This document shows, one piece after another, positions 29,087 to 39,392 of a stretch of DNA of 64,000 nt. The translations under genes were made by a program, and so were the position numbers. Origin of the DNA: an uncultured bacterium (GTDB lineage: Bacteria > Myxococcota_A > Bradymonadia > Bradymonadales > Bradymonadaceae). The stretch covers positions 20,566 to 84,565 of the forward strand of contig CALJNB010000015.1 of NCBI GenBank assembly GCA_937981985.1, in the 5' to 3' direction. The notes under the pieces are model-generated. The model was given only the letters and a program-made list of their open reading frames with translations, was not told the origin of the DNA and made no database searches. Every line of letters starts with the position of its first letter. Position 1 is the first letter of the stretch.

Positions 29087-32000
29087 ATGAAGAACTTCGT
29101 GATTTTTTTGTTTTTTGTCGTTTCAACTAGCATGGGGCATTTCGCCTACGCGCAAGATACCGACGGAGATACGGTCGATGATATCGTCGATCTGGATGAT
29201 GACAATGATGGGATATTAGACGTCGACGAAATGTTGTGTGGTGGGCCGGTTGATTTGGACCTCGCGACACCCATCGTGACCGACTTTCCGATGAGACCCA
29301 ACTTAGGCGCGGCTAAGTTTACTGGTTCTGTAACGGCAAATCACTCAAGTATGGATCTTCCTACTGGGACCTCGGCGGGCCAGTTTCGCGTGCGTAACTC
29401 CGGCGCTGGCGAATTTACCGAATATGAGATGACTTTTGAATTTCCTACAGATTTGGTTCTGTCTGATGGGCAAGGCTTTGGCGCATTTGAACAACTTGAG
29501 ACGTGGACCTTCACAACCGACGGGCCTGCGCTTCATGTTGAAGATCCCGGGGTCATCGATGCACCGTCAACAGTCGGTGGGACGACCACTTTGTATACAG
29601 GTAATGAGTTAAACAACGTTGTGGGACAAGATACCTCCACAGTTTCGTTCAGTCCCGCTACAACTAATGCGGAAGGGCATATTGTTCCTGATGATTCGAA
29701 TTGGTCGATGGTAGCGAAGGGCGTGCGCGTCCTTACTATTCGAGTAGTGACGTCAAACGCTGGAGCTAACGTTTCGAGTATGAGAATTCGCACTGATTGT
29801 GTGAAGTTAGATCCCGACAGCGATGGAGTCGCCAATCACGAAGATTATGACTCAGATAATGATTCCTGTGTTGATGGACTCGAATCCTCAGGGGCGCAGA
29901 GTTACGATAATCTTTCGGGGAATTCTTTAGCCGGCCCAGTCGATATGAATGCGATGAGTCCGACCTATGGGGTACCGCTTGTAGCAGGGACGGGCTTTAT
30001 GATTGGTTCTAGTACAGACCCTTCGGTCCAGGCTATTGAATGTAATTCATGTAATAGTGCAAGCTCACTTTTTTCCGATAATGATAACGATACCATCGGT
30101 GATGATTGCGATGTTGACGATGATAACGATGGGGTTTTAGATACCGTTGAGTGCGTGGAGTTACCGCGCCAGACGATTACCTTGGCGGACTTTGGAGTAA
30201 CGATGGCGGCAAACGATGGTTCCATAAATGGTACCGTCGACGTGAGTTCCAAATTTGGTTATCCACTAGGGAGCGTCATTGTTAGCGTTGAAAACGGAAG
30301 TACGAATACGGCCGGTACAGCATTCACGGTCGGAAGAAATGATTTAGGGACTCTACTCAATACCCGATTTCTCGTTTCGGGAACGATTCCGGTAAAGGCC
30401 GTTGTTTCCCATGGTTCAGTAAACTCGCATAGTGATGGTTTCTATTCTTTGTTCGGCGGTGAATATGAATTCACGGCACCGGGTGAAATGGGATATACCG
30501 ACCAGATAGAAGGAAACAATTATTACGTCGAGAATATCATGGGAGACGGAAGTCTTCAGATGATCTGGGCCAGCGAAGGCTGGGCGAGAGGCGTTGAATT
30601 TTATTCAACACGTCCACAAAAGAATACGGCAAGCGGTGTAACGCTGAGACTCGTCGGTTGTGCTGATACCGACGGTGATGGTGTTATCGATATGTATGAT
30701 TTTGACTCAGATAACGATCAGTGTCCTGATGGTCTAGAGTCATCTGGTGGTCTCACTTACTCTGATTTGACTAATAATGTTTTAACAGGGGCCGTCGACA
30801 TGGATCCTAATAGCGCAACCTATGGGCTCCCAGTTTCAGCCGGAACGGGGTTTGCTTTGGGTTCTAGCACGGATCCGGCCTTGCAATCAGCGGAATGTAA
30901 TCCTTGTGATGGAGGTAGTAGTTTATTCTCTGATCAGGATGGTGATACGATCGGTGACGCCTGCGATATTGATGATGATAACGATGGAATAGTCGATACT
31001 GTTGAAAATAACTGTTCGTCGCTTTCGATGGCACAGTTTTCAGAAGATTTCGAAAATCCTGTGATGACGAACGTGCACGTAAACAATCTAACCAATAATG
31101 TATTCGGTCAGTTAAGCGTACAAGATGCAGCTGTGCGATTTAATCAAATTCGCGTGGATGGAACGGGATACGCTAACGGTCCTGACGTGGCTAATAGTGG
31201 TGATCAGTATATCGATATTTCTGGCGTGGGTCCGTTGCTACTTCCTGTAACGCTATCAGCATCCGGAAAGATGAACGCGTCTTATTTTGTCGGCAATTGG
31301 GCATCACAAAGCGCGGGATACACGGCTTGGGATGCAAAAATTCAACTCCTTGACGCTTCTTTTAATATGATCGAAGAGGGGCCCGCTTTTTCCTTAATGC
31401 AATCTATGGGTCAGGAATTTTGGCAAAAAGTTGAATTCGAAAGTTCAACTCAGGCCGCAGGTGATTACTATATTTCATTCAGTATGGGGAACTGGGGAGT
31501 TGTAGATGATATTTCAGTTGCCGTGAATGGATGTGATTCCGATGGTGATGGGGTCGCTAATCAATCCGATTTGGATTCCGATAACGATGGCATTCCGGAC
31601 GTTATTGAAATGCAGCCTTCGGGAGACACTTACGTTGCTCCAAGCGGTATGGATTCGAATAACGACGGGCTTGATGACGCATTGGTTGGAATGACGCCCG
31701 TGAATACCGACGGTGTTGATGAACCTGATTATTTAGATTCCGATTCTGATAACGACGGAACACCTGACATTGAAGAAAACGGAAACAGCAACGGCACGCT
31801 CGCTGGTACCGATGCTGATAACGATGGGATTGATGATAATTTCGACACTGTTGCTGGTGGGTCTATGCTAGGAAGTCCGGGAAATGTAACGTCGGGACTT
31901 GATCCTACTACGGGTACCGATCTCGGTGATGAAGATGGCGATTTCGATCCAACCATGCCCGTGGCATTGACCGACGAACTTGACTATCGCGATGGCACAA

Positions 32001-34918
32001 GCGCGCCGGATGCTGACGATGATATGGCAAGCGTTGTTCAGAACACCACGGTTCAGATTCCTGTACTCGCTAACGACAGCGATAGTGATGGAAGTCTTAT
32101 CATCTCGACCCTAAACATTACTACACAACCCACCAACGGAATGGTCTCCGTAGATTCAATGACCGGCGTCGTTACCTACACACCTTCCATGGATTATACC
32201 GGTACCGATAGTTTTGTTTATGAAATTTGCGATAATGATGGTGCCTGCAGTCTGGCAACAGTGACGATAACGGTTGCCGCTAATCTTACCGATACCGACG
32301 GTGATGGTGTTATCGATGCGGTTGAAATGACCGATATGACAAGCATCAATGATCCATGTGATTTAATCATCGCCTCCCAATCGGTAATGCCGACTGCGAT
32401 GTGGAACATGGCCGATTGCGATATGGATGGTGTTACTAACGGCGACGAAGTCACGAATGGAACCAATCCAAATGATGCTGATAGCGATGATGACGGGGTC
32501 ACTGATGGGCAAGAACTTATCGACATGACCGATCCAAATAACGGATGTTTGTTAATGGTTGGAAGCCAAAATGTCATGCCGCCAAGCACGGTTTGGGCAG
32601 CAGCTGATTGTGATATGGATGGTATTTCCAATGGTACTGAAGCGATGGGTTGTGGGGCGATGACAGCCTGTAATACTGATGGCGATGCCTATCCTGATTA
32701 TCTCGATTTGGATTCTGATAATGACGGGATTCCAGACGCGACAGAATGCGACTCAGATCCTTGTGAAAATACGGATATGGATGGTCTGGAAGACTATCGT
32801 GACATCGACTCTGACGATGATGGTCTAACTGATGCTCAAGAAGCATTCCTTTCTGACGTCGATGGCGACGGGGTCGTGGATGACTTCATGGACGCAAATA
32901 TGGATGGCGCTAATGATGTGACCGCGTCGATTACGCCGCTCGATACAAATAACGATGGAGATCCGGATTTCCTTAGCACGGATTCTGACGGCGACGGCAT
33001 TCCTGATGCGACCGAAGGTCAGGATGATGATTTTGACGGTACTCCCGATGTTAGTGCAGTAGGTGTAGATACAGACGGTGATGGATTAGACGATGCGTTC
33101 GATCCAGATTGTATCGCGGCCGCCGATTGTGCCGGTGTGATTGGAACGATTGGGCCAACTGCCGATAATGACCTCGATGATATTCCTGATTATTTGGATC
33201 TTGATTCTGACGATGACGGTATTCTTGATTCAGCGGAATGTTCGACAGATCCATGTGAAGATACCGATATGGATGGGACTGCTGATTATCTCGATCTAGA
33301 TTCAGATGAAGACGGTGTTGATGATTCCGTTGAAGGTCACGATGCCGATCAGGATGGAGTTGAAGATGTGATCCCTAGTGGAACCGATACGGATTCAGAT
33401 GGAGTCGATGACGCATTCGACGCCGATTGTGTATTGGCTGCAGATTGTAGCGGCGTGATCGGAGTTCCTGCTCCTTTGCCGGATACCGATATGGATGGAG
33501 ATTCGGATTTTCAGGATAGCGACGATGATAACGATGGCATTCTGACCGAGACAGAAATCGAAGACGGAATTGCCTATGGCGACGATCCTGATAACGACGG
33601 AACTCCTGCCTATCTTGATGAGGATTCTGATGGCGATGATGTGAGCGATATGGCCGAAGGAACCTTTGATCCAAACACAGACGCACCTTGGGATTTGGAT
33701 AACGATGGGATTCCAGATTATCTCGATCCGGATTCGGCTCCTGAAGATACCGACGGCGATGGAATTCCTGATGCTATCGAATGTGATGGAGATGTTGCCA
33801 ACTGCGTTGATACCGATGACGACGGAATTTTAGATCACGAAGATATCGACGACGATAACGACGGTATCTTAACGATCGACGAAACGATTTCAGACACCTC
33901 GGTTGATAATGATGAGGATGGTGACGGGATTCCGAGTCATCTCGATCTTGATTCAGACGGCGACGGAATCGATGATCTCACAGAAGCTCACGTGCCGGGA
34001 AGCGAACCTTCGGGCAACGATACTGATATGGACGGGCTCGATGATGCATTTGATACCGATAATGGCGGTACCGATGCTGACGAAACCGACACCGATCTAG
34101 ATGGTACACCAAATTATTTGGATGTTGATTCGGACGGCGATGGTGTCGATGATATTGTCGAGGGTAGTCCTTCCGGGGTTGCATCGGGAACCGATACCGA
34201 CGGTGACGGAATTGATGATGCCTTTGATCTAGATAACGGCGGTACCTTACCCGAAATGCCTGACCAAGATGGTGATGACGTTCCTGATGTTTTGGATACC
34301 GATGATGATAACGACGGTATTGATACGATTATCGAAGGGACTGACGATGTCGATGAAGATGGTCTTCCAAATTATTTAGATATCGATTCGGACGGCGATG
34401 GGATCCTTGATTCTGTTGAGTGCACTAACGCAGCGGATTGCGAGGATAGCGAAACCGACGGAACACCTGATTATTTGGACACGGATTCAGATAACGATAA
34501 TGTTCCTGATCTCATTGAAGGTCATAATAGCGATGTCCAGCCTTCTGGTGTCGATGCGGACAACAACGGATTAGACGATAATTTCGATTCAAATCCGGCA
34601 TCTACACCCGATGCTGATGATGACGGAACTCCCGATTTCCTCGACCCCGATGATGATGGCGACGGAACCCCAACAGCCGACGAAGATTTTGATGGCGATG
34701 GTGATCCTACTAACGATGATCGCGACGGCGATGGAGTTCCGGATTACTTGGATCCCGATGATTCTGGGCCGAGCCCAGATCCAATTCCAGGCAACGACGA
34801 CGATCTATTATTAGGCGGCGGACTTGTTGGATGTTCGTCTGTTAATCCTGGCTCTAGCGCAATTTGGATTATCCTCTTCGGGCTTGTTTTGGGAGTGCGT
34901 AGACGCAAACGAAACTAA
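29087..34918 (+). CDS. Giant Asp-rich thrombospondin type 3 repeat protein with cadherin-like domain and C-terminal Gly-Cys/TM/Arg sorting tail
   Basis: MKNFVIFLFFVVSTSMGHFAYAQDTDGD signal peptide at 29087 with AAGGAG upstream (ORF track starts at 28922); dozens of DSDNDGIPD-type units; VLANDSDSDGSLI...GTDSFVYEICD; end GGGLVGCSSVNPGSSAIWIILFGLVLGVRRRKRN. Confidence 0.85.
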   Translation: MKNFVIFLFFVVSTSMGHFAYAQDTDGDTVDDIVDLDDDNDGILDVDEMLCGGPVDLDLATPIVTDFPMRPNLGAAKFTGSVTANHSSMDLPTGTSAGQFRVRNSGAGEFTEYEMTFEFPTDLVLSDGQGFGAFEQLETWTFTTDGPALHVEDPGVIDAPSTVGGTTTLYTGNELNNVVGQDTSTVSFSPATTNAEGHIVPDDSNWSMVAKGVRVLTIRVVTSNAGANVSSMRIRTDCVKLDPDSDGVANHEDYDSDNDSCVDGLESSGAQSYDNLSGNSLAGPVDMNAMSPTYGVPLVAGTGFMIGSSTDPSVQAIECNSCNSASSLFSDNDNDTIGDDCDVDDDNDGVLDTVECVELPRQTITLADFGVTMAANDGSINGTVDVSSKFGYPLGSVIVSVENGSTNTAGTAFTVGRNDLGTLLNTRFLVSGTIPVKAVVSHGSVNSHSDGFYSLFGGEYEFTAPGEMGYTDQIEGNNYYVENIMGDGSLQMIWASEGWARGVEFYSTRPQKNTASGVTLRLVGCADTDGDGVIDMYDFDSDNDQCPDGLESSGGLTYSDLTNNVLTGAVDMDPNSATYGLPVSAGTGFALGSSTDPALQSAECNPCDGGSSLFSDQDGDTIGDACDIDDDNDGIVDTVENNCSSLSMAQFSEDFENPVMTNVHVNNLTNNVFGQLSVQDAAVRFNQIRVDGTGYANGPDVANSGDQYIDISGVGPLLLPVTLSASGKMNASYFVGNWASQSAGYTAWDAKIQLLDASFNMIEEGPAFSLMQSMGQEFWQKVEFESSTQAAGDYYISFSMGNWGVVDDISVAVNGCDSDGDGVANQSDLDSDNDGIPDVIEMQPSGDTYVAPSGMDSNNDGLDDALVGMTPVNTDGVDEPDYLDSDSDNDGTPDIEENGNSNGTLAGTDADNDGIDDNFDTVAGGSMLGSPGNVTSGLDPTTGTDLGDEDGDFDPTMPVALTDELDYRDGTSAPDADDDMASVVQNTTVQIPVLANDSDSDGSLIISTLNITTQPTNGMVSVDSMTGVVTYTPSMDYTGTDSFVYEICDNDGACSLATVTITVAANLTDTDGDGVIDAVEMTDMTSINDPCDLIIASQSVMPTAMWNMADCDMDGVTNGDEVTNGTNPNDADSDDDGVTDGQELIDMTDPNNGCLLMVGSQNVMPPSTVWAAADCDMDGISNGTEAMGCGAMTACNTDGDAYPDYLDLDSDNDGIPDATECDSDPCENTDMDGLEDYRDIDSDDDGLTDAQEAFLSDVDGDGVVDDFMDANMDGANDVTASITPLDTNNDGDPDFLSTDSDGDGIPDATEGQDDDFDGTPDVSAVGVDTDGDGLDDAFDPDCIAAADCAGVIGTIGPTADNDLDDIPDYLDLDSDDDGILDSAECSTDPCEDTDMDGTADYLDLDSDEDGVDDSVEGHDADQDGVEDVIPSGTDTDSDGVDDAFDADCVLAADCSGVIGVPAPLPDTDMDGDSDFQDSDDDNDGILTETEIEDGIAYGDDPDNDGTPAYLDEDSDGDDVSDMAEGTFDPNTDAPWDLDNDGIPDYLDPDSAPEDTDGDGIPDAIECDGDVANCVDTDDDGILDHEDIDDDNDGILTIDETISDTSVDNDEDGDGIPSHLDLDSDGDGIDDLTEAHVPGSEPSGNDTDMDGLDDAFDTDNGGTDADETDTDLDGTPNYLDVDSDGDGVDDIVEGSPSGVASGTDTDGDGIDDAFDLDNGGTLPEMPDQDGDDVPDVLDTDDDNDGIDTIIEGTDDVDEDGLPNYLDIDSDGDGILDSVECTNAADCEDSETDGTPDYLDTDSDNDNVPDLIEGHNSDVQPSGVDADNNGLDDNFDSNPASTPDADDDGTPDFLDPDDDGDGTPTADEDFDGDGDPTNDDRDGDGVPDYLDPDDSGPSPDPIPGNDDDLLLGGGLVGCSSVNPGSSAIWIILFGLVLGVRRRKRN

Positions 34919-34940
34919 GACAAGAATTCATGAAGCTAAG

Positions 34941-34967
34941 ACGCGCCTGACCTGGGCGCGTTTTTTT
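34941..34967 (+). terminator. Rho-independent terminator
   Basis: ACGCGCC-TGACCTG-GGCGCGT followed by T run. Confidence 0.85.
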
Positions 34968-35086
34968 GCAATTTCTTCGGGTTATTTGACCGATTTGAAG
35001 CAGTCAATCTTGCTTTTTGCATGTTGCGTGGGTGATCATTTCTGATAACGTATCGTCATATTATCCCCAACTCTAAAGGACCGAGT

Positions 35087-37036
35087 ATGCAAGGTTTTTC
35101 TGCAAAAGCGATCTCAAGTTTTTTTCTCGTAGGTTTGATATCTACTACAGCGTTCGCGCAAAAGCGCTCGTTAGAATTTCAAGTAGACCGTTTTGAGCCC
35201 ATGCCGGCGCAAGGAACCAATACTATCAATGTCGCTAAATCTGATGTGTTGCCGAAAGGAAGTCCAAGTGCCGGGGTGTTCGTCAACTATGCGGTAAACG
35301 GATTTTTACTCGTTGATTCCGATGATAATGTCGCAACGGCTTTGATAGAAAACCAACTTCGATCTGACCTCTGGTTTAGTATCGGCGTTTTTGATTTTAT
35401 GGATTTAGGATTTGTCCTTCCAATTATTTTGACCCAAGCCGGCGAGGAACTCTCCAATGTTGGGTTTCAAAATAGTGCTATTAGCAGCAGTCCAGAACTT
35501 GGTGATCTCCGAGTTGTTCCTAAAATTCGATTGCTGGATGCGGGCGATTCTGGACTCGGTTTTTCGATCATCCCAACGGTTGGAATACCTACAGGTGGAG
35601 ATGTATTTAATTCCGATGCCGGTATCAAAGTCGAACCGAGAGCCGTCTTAGATTGGCGTTCAAAAAGTGGATATGCAATTTCTTTAAACGGTGCGTATCT
35701 TTTTCGACCCCAAGCCATTCTTGATACTTATGTCAGTGATGACGTTGTTAGATGGGGAGCCGGTATTGAAATTCCAGTAGGTACGCCCGAATTAAAAGTA
35801 CTCGCCACAGGATTCGGTGACATTGGTCTCGTCAAAGATAATGCAAATGCGAGTCCCATAGAAGTCGACGGCGCTATTCAATATATGGCTGGCGATTTTG
35901 TGATGCTTGCCGGTGGCGGGGCAGGGCTTAACAGTGGTGTTGGAAATCCGGATTTCCGCGTTTTCGGTTCCGTGGGGTACACACCGATGGCACAAGATAG
36001 TGACGGCGACGGTATTGCAGACGAAATCGATAACTGCCCAACTGAGTCAGAAGACGTGGATGGTTTTGAAGATAGCGATGGCTGTCCTGACCTGGATAAT
36101 GATTCGGATGGGATTGCTGATAAAGAGGATTCATGCACCGATGAAGCGGAAGATATCGATAAGTTTGAAGATGCGGACGGCTGTCCCGATACTGATAATG
36201 ACGGTGATGGGATCCTGGATGCCGAAGACAAGTGTCCTGACGCCTCGGGTCTTCCCGAAGACCAAGGTTGTCCAAACACCGATTCTGATAAGGATGGCGT
36301 AAGTAACGATAAAGATAAGTGTCCAGATAAACCTGAAGACGTAGATACTTTTGAAGATGCGGATGGGTGTCCAGATATCGATAACGATGCTGATGGCATT
36401 TTAGACGCCGATGATAAGTGTCCCGTCCAAGCCGAAGATAAGGATGGTTTTGAAGACGCCGATGGTTGTCCAGAAGTCGATAATGATAAAGATGGAATTC
36501 CAGACGCTACCGATCAATGTCCGAACGAAGCCGAAGTCATTAACGGCAACAAAGACGAAGATGGATGTCCTGATAAAGGAGCAACTAAAGTTAAGATTAC
36601 GAAAACCTCAATTCAAATTCTAGACAAGGTATTCTTCTCAAGTGGTCGCGCTAAAATCAAAAAGCGAAGTTTTAATTTACTCAATCAAGTTTCGGCGATT
36701 CTTAAAACCAATCCTCAGATTACAAAGATTCGAGTTGAAGGTCACACCGACGACCGGGGTAAAGACGCAGCGAACTTAACTTTATCTCAAAAACGTGCAG
36801 ATTCTGTGATGAAGTATTTGGTGGAAGCCGGGATTGATGCGAATAGACTTACAGCTTTAGGTTTAGGAGAGACTGTTCCAATCGATGATAATAAAAAATC
36901 CTCCGGACGTGCAAACAATCGCCGTGTGGAATTTAATATCGCTGAATTGAATGGTAAAGCGGTGAAATCAAACTCAGCGGTCATAAAAAAGGAGACAACC
37001 GAAGAAAAGAAAACACCGGTTGATAAAAAGAAGTAA
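35087..37036 (+). CDS. OmpA-family outer-membrane protein with TSP3 repeats
   Basis: N-terminal signal and barrel-like region; DSDGDGIADEIDNCPTESEDVDGFEDSDGCPD repeats; C-terminal VEGHTDDRGKDAANLTLSQKRADSVMKYLVEAGI...NNRRVEF. Confidence 0.9.
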   Translation: MQGFSAKAISSFFLVGLISTTAFAQKRSLEFQVDRFEPMPAQGTNTINVAKSDVLPKGSPSAGVFVNYAVNGFLLVDSDDNVATALIENQLRSDLWFSIGVFDFMDLGFVLPIILTQAGEELSNVGFQNSAISSSPELGDLRVVPKIRLLDAGDSGLGFSIIPTVGIPTGGDVFNSDAGIKVEPRAVLDWRSKSGYAISLNGAYLFRPQAILDTYVSDDVVRWGAGIEIPVGTPELKVLATGFGDIGLVKDNANASPIEVDGAIQYMAGDFVMLAGGGAGLNSGVGNPDFRVFGSVGYTPMAQDSDGDGIADEIDNCPTESEDVDGFEDSDGCPDLDNDSDGIADKEDSCTDEAEDIDKFEDADGCPDTDNDGDGILDAEDKCPDASGLPEDQGCPNTDSDKDGVSNDKDKCPDKPEDVDTFEDADGCPDIDNDADGILDADDKCPVQAEDKDGFEDADGCPEVDNDKDGIPDATDQCPNEAEVINGNKDEDGCPDKGATKVKITKTSIQILDKVFFSSGRAKIKKRSFNLLNQVSAILKTNPQITKIRVEGHTDDRGKDAANLTLSQKRADSVMKYLVEAGIDANRLTALGLGETVPIDDNKKSSGRANNRRVEFNIAELNGKAVKSNSAVIKKETTEEKKTPVDKKK

Positions 37037-37059
37037 TCACTTTACTTAATCTTTTGGTC

Positions 37060-37083
37060 GAGCCCTTTTCGGGCTCTTTTTTT
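37060..37083 (+). terminator. Rho-independent terminator
   Basis: GAGCCC-TTTTC-GGGCTC followed by TTTTTTT. Confidence 0.85.
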
Positions 37084-37107
37084 GCACCTGTTTTTTGAGA
37101 AATTAGA

Positions 37108-37893
37108 ATGTCAGACCTAATTAAAACCCAAATCGAAAAAGTCGCGATTCTCACTTTAAATCGACCAGATGTTCGCAACGCTTATTCCATTGCGATGGTC
37201 TCCCAAATTGTTAGTGAGCTTAACTTGATCGAGCGCGATGCCACTGTCAATGTTGTCATTATCCGTGGGGCAGGAAAGTCTTTTTGCGCAGGCGGGGATC
37301 TCAACGCAATGGCCGATAAGACTGGAATGTTTGCGGGCGACCCCCCGGAACTGCGCAACCATTATCGACTTGGTATCCAAGCAATTACGCGTCGTTTTCA
37401 ATCTTTCGAAAAACCGATCATTGCGTCTATTCATGGTGCGGCTGTTGGTGCAGGTCTTGGATTAGCAACAATGTGTGATATTCGAGTCATTGCTTCAGGG
37501 ACAAAATTTGGTGCGCCCTTTCCGAAATTAGGTCTTATACCTGGCGATGGTAGCGCTTATTTACTTGCGCGAGCGATAGGCTATTCACGAGCTATGGAGC
37601 TGATTCTTAGCGCCCGGATTTTTGAGTCCGAGGAGGCTATGAGAATAGGTTTGGGGCACCATTTGGTTATATGTGAAAAAGAAAACGCAAAAGAAGAAGT
37701 CTTTAAGAAAGCGCTTGAGGTCGCAACTGTCATCGCGGCAATGCCGACTAAAGCTGTTCAGTTGACTAAATCTCATCTACAACAATCTTGGCATGGTGAC
37801 GTGAACACCGCGTTACACCTTGCCGCTGCATATCAAGGAATGGTTCAACGTACTGACGAACACGTACAAGCGGTTCGCGATCTTCAAAAATAA
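37108..37893 (+). CDS. Enoyl-CoA hydratase/isomerase family protein
   Basis: 261 aa; LTLNRPDVRNAYS, GAGKSFCAGGDLNAM, GAAVGAGLGLATMCDIRV. Confidence 0.9.
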   Translation: MSDLIKTQIEKVAILTLNRPDVRNAYSIAMVSQIVSELNLIERDATVNVVIIRGAGKSFCAGGDLNAMADKTGMFAGDPPELRNHYRLGIQAITRRFQSFEKPIIASIHGAAVGAGLGLATMCDIRVIASGTKFGAPFPKLGLIPGDGSAYLLARAIGYSRAMELILSARIFESEEAMRIGLGHHLVICEKENAKEEVFKKALEVATVIAAMPTKAVQLTKSHLQQSWHGDVNTALHLAAAYQGMVQRTDEHVQAVRDLQK

Positions 37894-37905
37894 CAAAAGA
37901 ATATT

Positions 37906-39189
37906 ATGACAAATCCAAGCACTTTTCGTATTAACGCAAAACTTCTTTTAACCATGCCTCGAGAAAGTGAGGCGTTGGCGCATTACGAGCCGACACGAAT
38001 CGCCGATCGAGATTACGAAATTACCGGTGCAATCGAGGATGCGTGTGTGATCGTTGTGAATGGAGATATTTCTTATATCGGCGGTGCTACTGATGCGCCT
38101 AAATCGAAGGGGCCGTCTTTTTCGACAGATATTTGTATGCCAGGTTGGATAGACTGTCATACACACACGGTGTTCGCTGGCGACCGTGCCGAAGAATTTG
38201 TTCTAAGAAATGCGGGGCGTCCTTATGCTGAAATTTTAGAGGGTGGGGGCGGAATTCTTAATACGGTGGATTCGGTTCGGCAGACTTCCAAAAAAGTGTT
38301 GAGTCAAACCTTATACGATCGCGTTTTAGAGTCGGTTCGAAACGGCGTCACTCATATGGAGATCAAAAGTGGATATGGGTTGTCGGTTAGTGAAGAAGGG
38401 AAATTATTAAAGGCAATTCAGAGTATCTCCGAAGATGTTCCATGCGAACTCATTGCGTGTTTTTTAGGGGCTCACGCGATTCCAAGAAATTACCGTAACG
38501 ATCGTGAAAAATATATTTCGATTCTAATAGAAGAAATGATACCGCAGTTTTCCGAACAAGGTTTAGCCGGTTATTGTGATGTTTTCTGCGATCGGGGCGC
38601 GTTTACGGACGAAGAGTCGCTACGTATCCTCAAGGCCGGTAAAGCTGCAGGGATGATCCCTCGAATTCATGCCGATGAGTTATCCAACGCTAGGGGAGCG
38701 GCTGTAGCGGTCGAGGTTGGTGCGTCGAGTGCCGATCATTTAGAATTTACGCCTCCGGAAATGTTTAAGGAGTTAGCTGATGCTCAGGTGTGCGGGGTTC
38801 TAATGCCGGCTGTTAATCTCTTCTTGGGAACAACGGGGCATCTACCGGACGCGCGCGGTTTGCTGAATGCAGGTTGTGAGGTGGCGGTCGCAACGGACTT
38901 TAATCCGGGATCTGCGATGACCCAAAATTTACCACTGATGCTGACCCTGGCTTGTACACTTTATAAAATGACTCCGGGGGAAGCGCTTCGTTCTGTTACG
39001 GTCGGTGCGGCCAAAGCGTTGCACCGGTCTGACATCGGATCTTTGGAGGTAGGTTCGCGCGCGAACCTCACGCTTTTGAGTGGTCCTAGTATGGCAAATA
39101 TTCCTTATCACTTCGGTACTTCCCATTTGGACGCAGTGATCTATAACGGTGAATTCGTCTATTGGACGGACGTGGAGGATGAATCCTGA
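37906..39189 (+). CDS. hutI: Imidazolonepropionase
   Basis: 427 aa; MPGWIDCHTHTVFAGDRAEEFVLRNAGRPYAEILEGGGGILNTV; HADELSNARGAAVAVE; ATDFNPGSAMTQNLPL. Confidence 0.93.
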   Translation: MTNPSTFRINAKLLLTMPRESEALAHYEPTRIADRDYEITGAIEDACVIVVNGDISYIGGATDAPKSKGPSFSTDICMPGWIDCHTHTVFAGDRAEEFVLRNAGRPYAEILEGGGGILNTVDSVRQTSKKVLSQTLYDRVLESVRNGVTHMEIKSGYGLSVSEEGKLLKAIQSISEDVPCELIACFLGAHAIPRNYRNDREKYISILIEEMIPQFSEQGLAGYCDVFCDRGAFTDEESLRILKAGKAAGMIPRIHADELSNARGAAVAVEVGASSADHLEFTPPEMFKELADAQVCGVLMPAVNLFLGTTGHLPDARGLLNAGCEVAVATDFNPGSAMTQNLPLMLTLACTLYKMTPGEALRSVTVGAAKALHRSDIGSLEVGSRANLTLLSGPSMANIPYHFGTSHLDAVIYNGEFVYWTDVEDES

Positions 39190-39266
39190 AATTTGTCTAA
39201 ACCGCTGTTTAGGTGATTGTGTTGATGGCATCACGCTTATTCTCGCGCCTTCTCGAAGACAAAAAG

Positions 39267-39295
39267 TTGACATATTCTTTATTGACGTCCATAAG
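39267..39295 (+). promoter_or_regulatory. Possible sigma70-type promoter for the 39393 gene
   Basis: TTGACA, 17-bp spacer, CATAAG. Confidence 0.4.
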
Positions 39296-39392
39296 TTTGG
39301 ACGAGTACAATAACCACATCAAGTAACCAAATTTTTTGATTTCGCCGTGATTTCGCGGCATAGCAGAGTTTGAAAAAACCAGGATTTATCAA

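Noticed and set aside
32218-34184. Several minus-strand ORFs (32218-32631, 32574-32846, 33375-33686, 33978-34184)
   Set aside because: Antisense to the giant Asp-rich gene, with His/Tyr/Arg or Ser-rich low-complexity products.
35878-36399. 173-aa Ser/Pro-rich minus-strand ORF
   Set aside because: Antisense of Asp-rich TSP3 repeats (GAT/GAC read backwards as ATC/GTC and TCx); no start context, and overlaps a certain OmpA-family gene.
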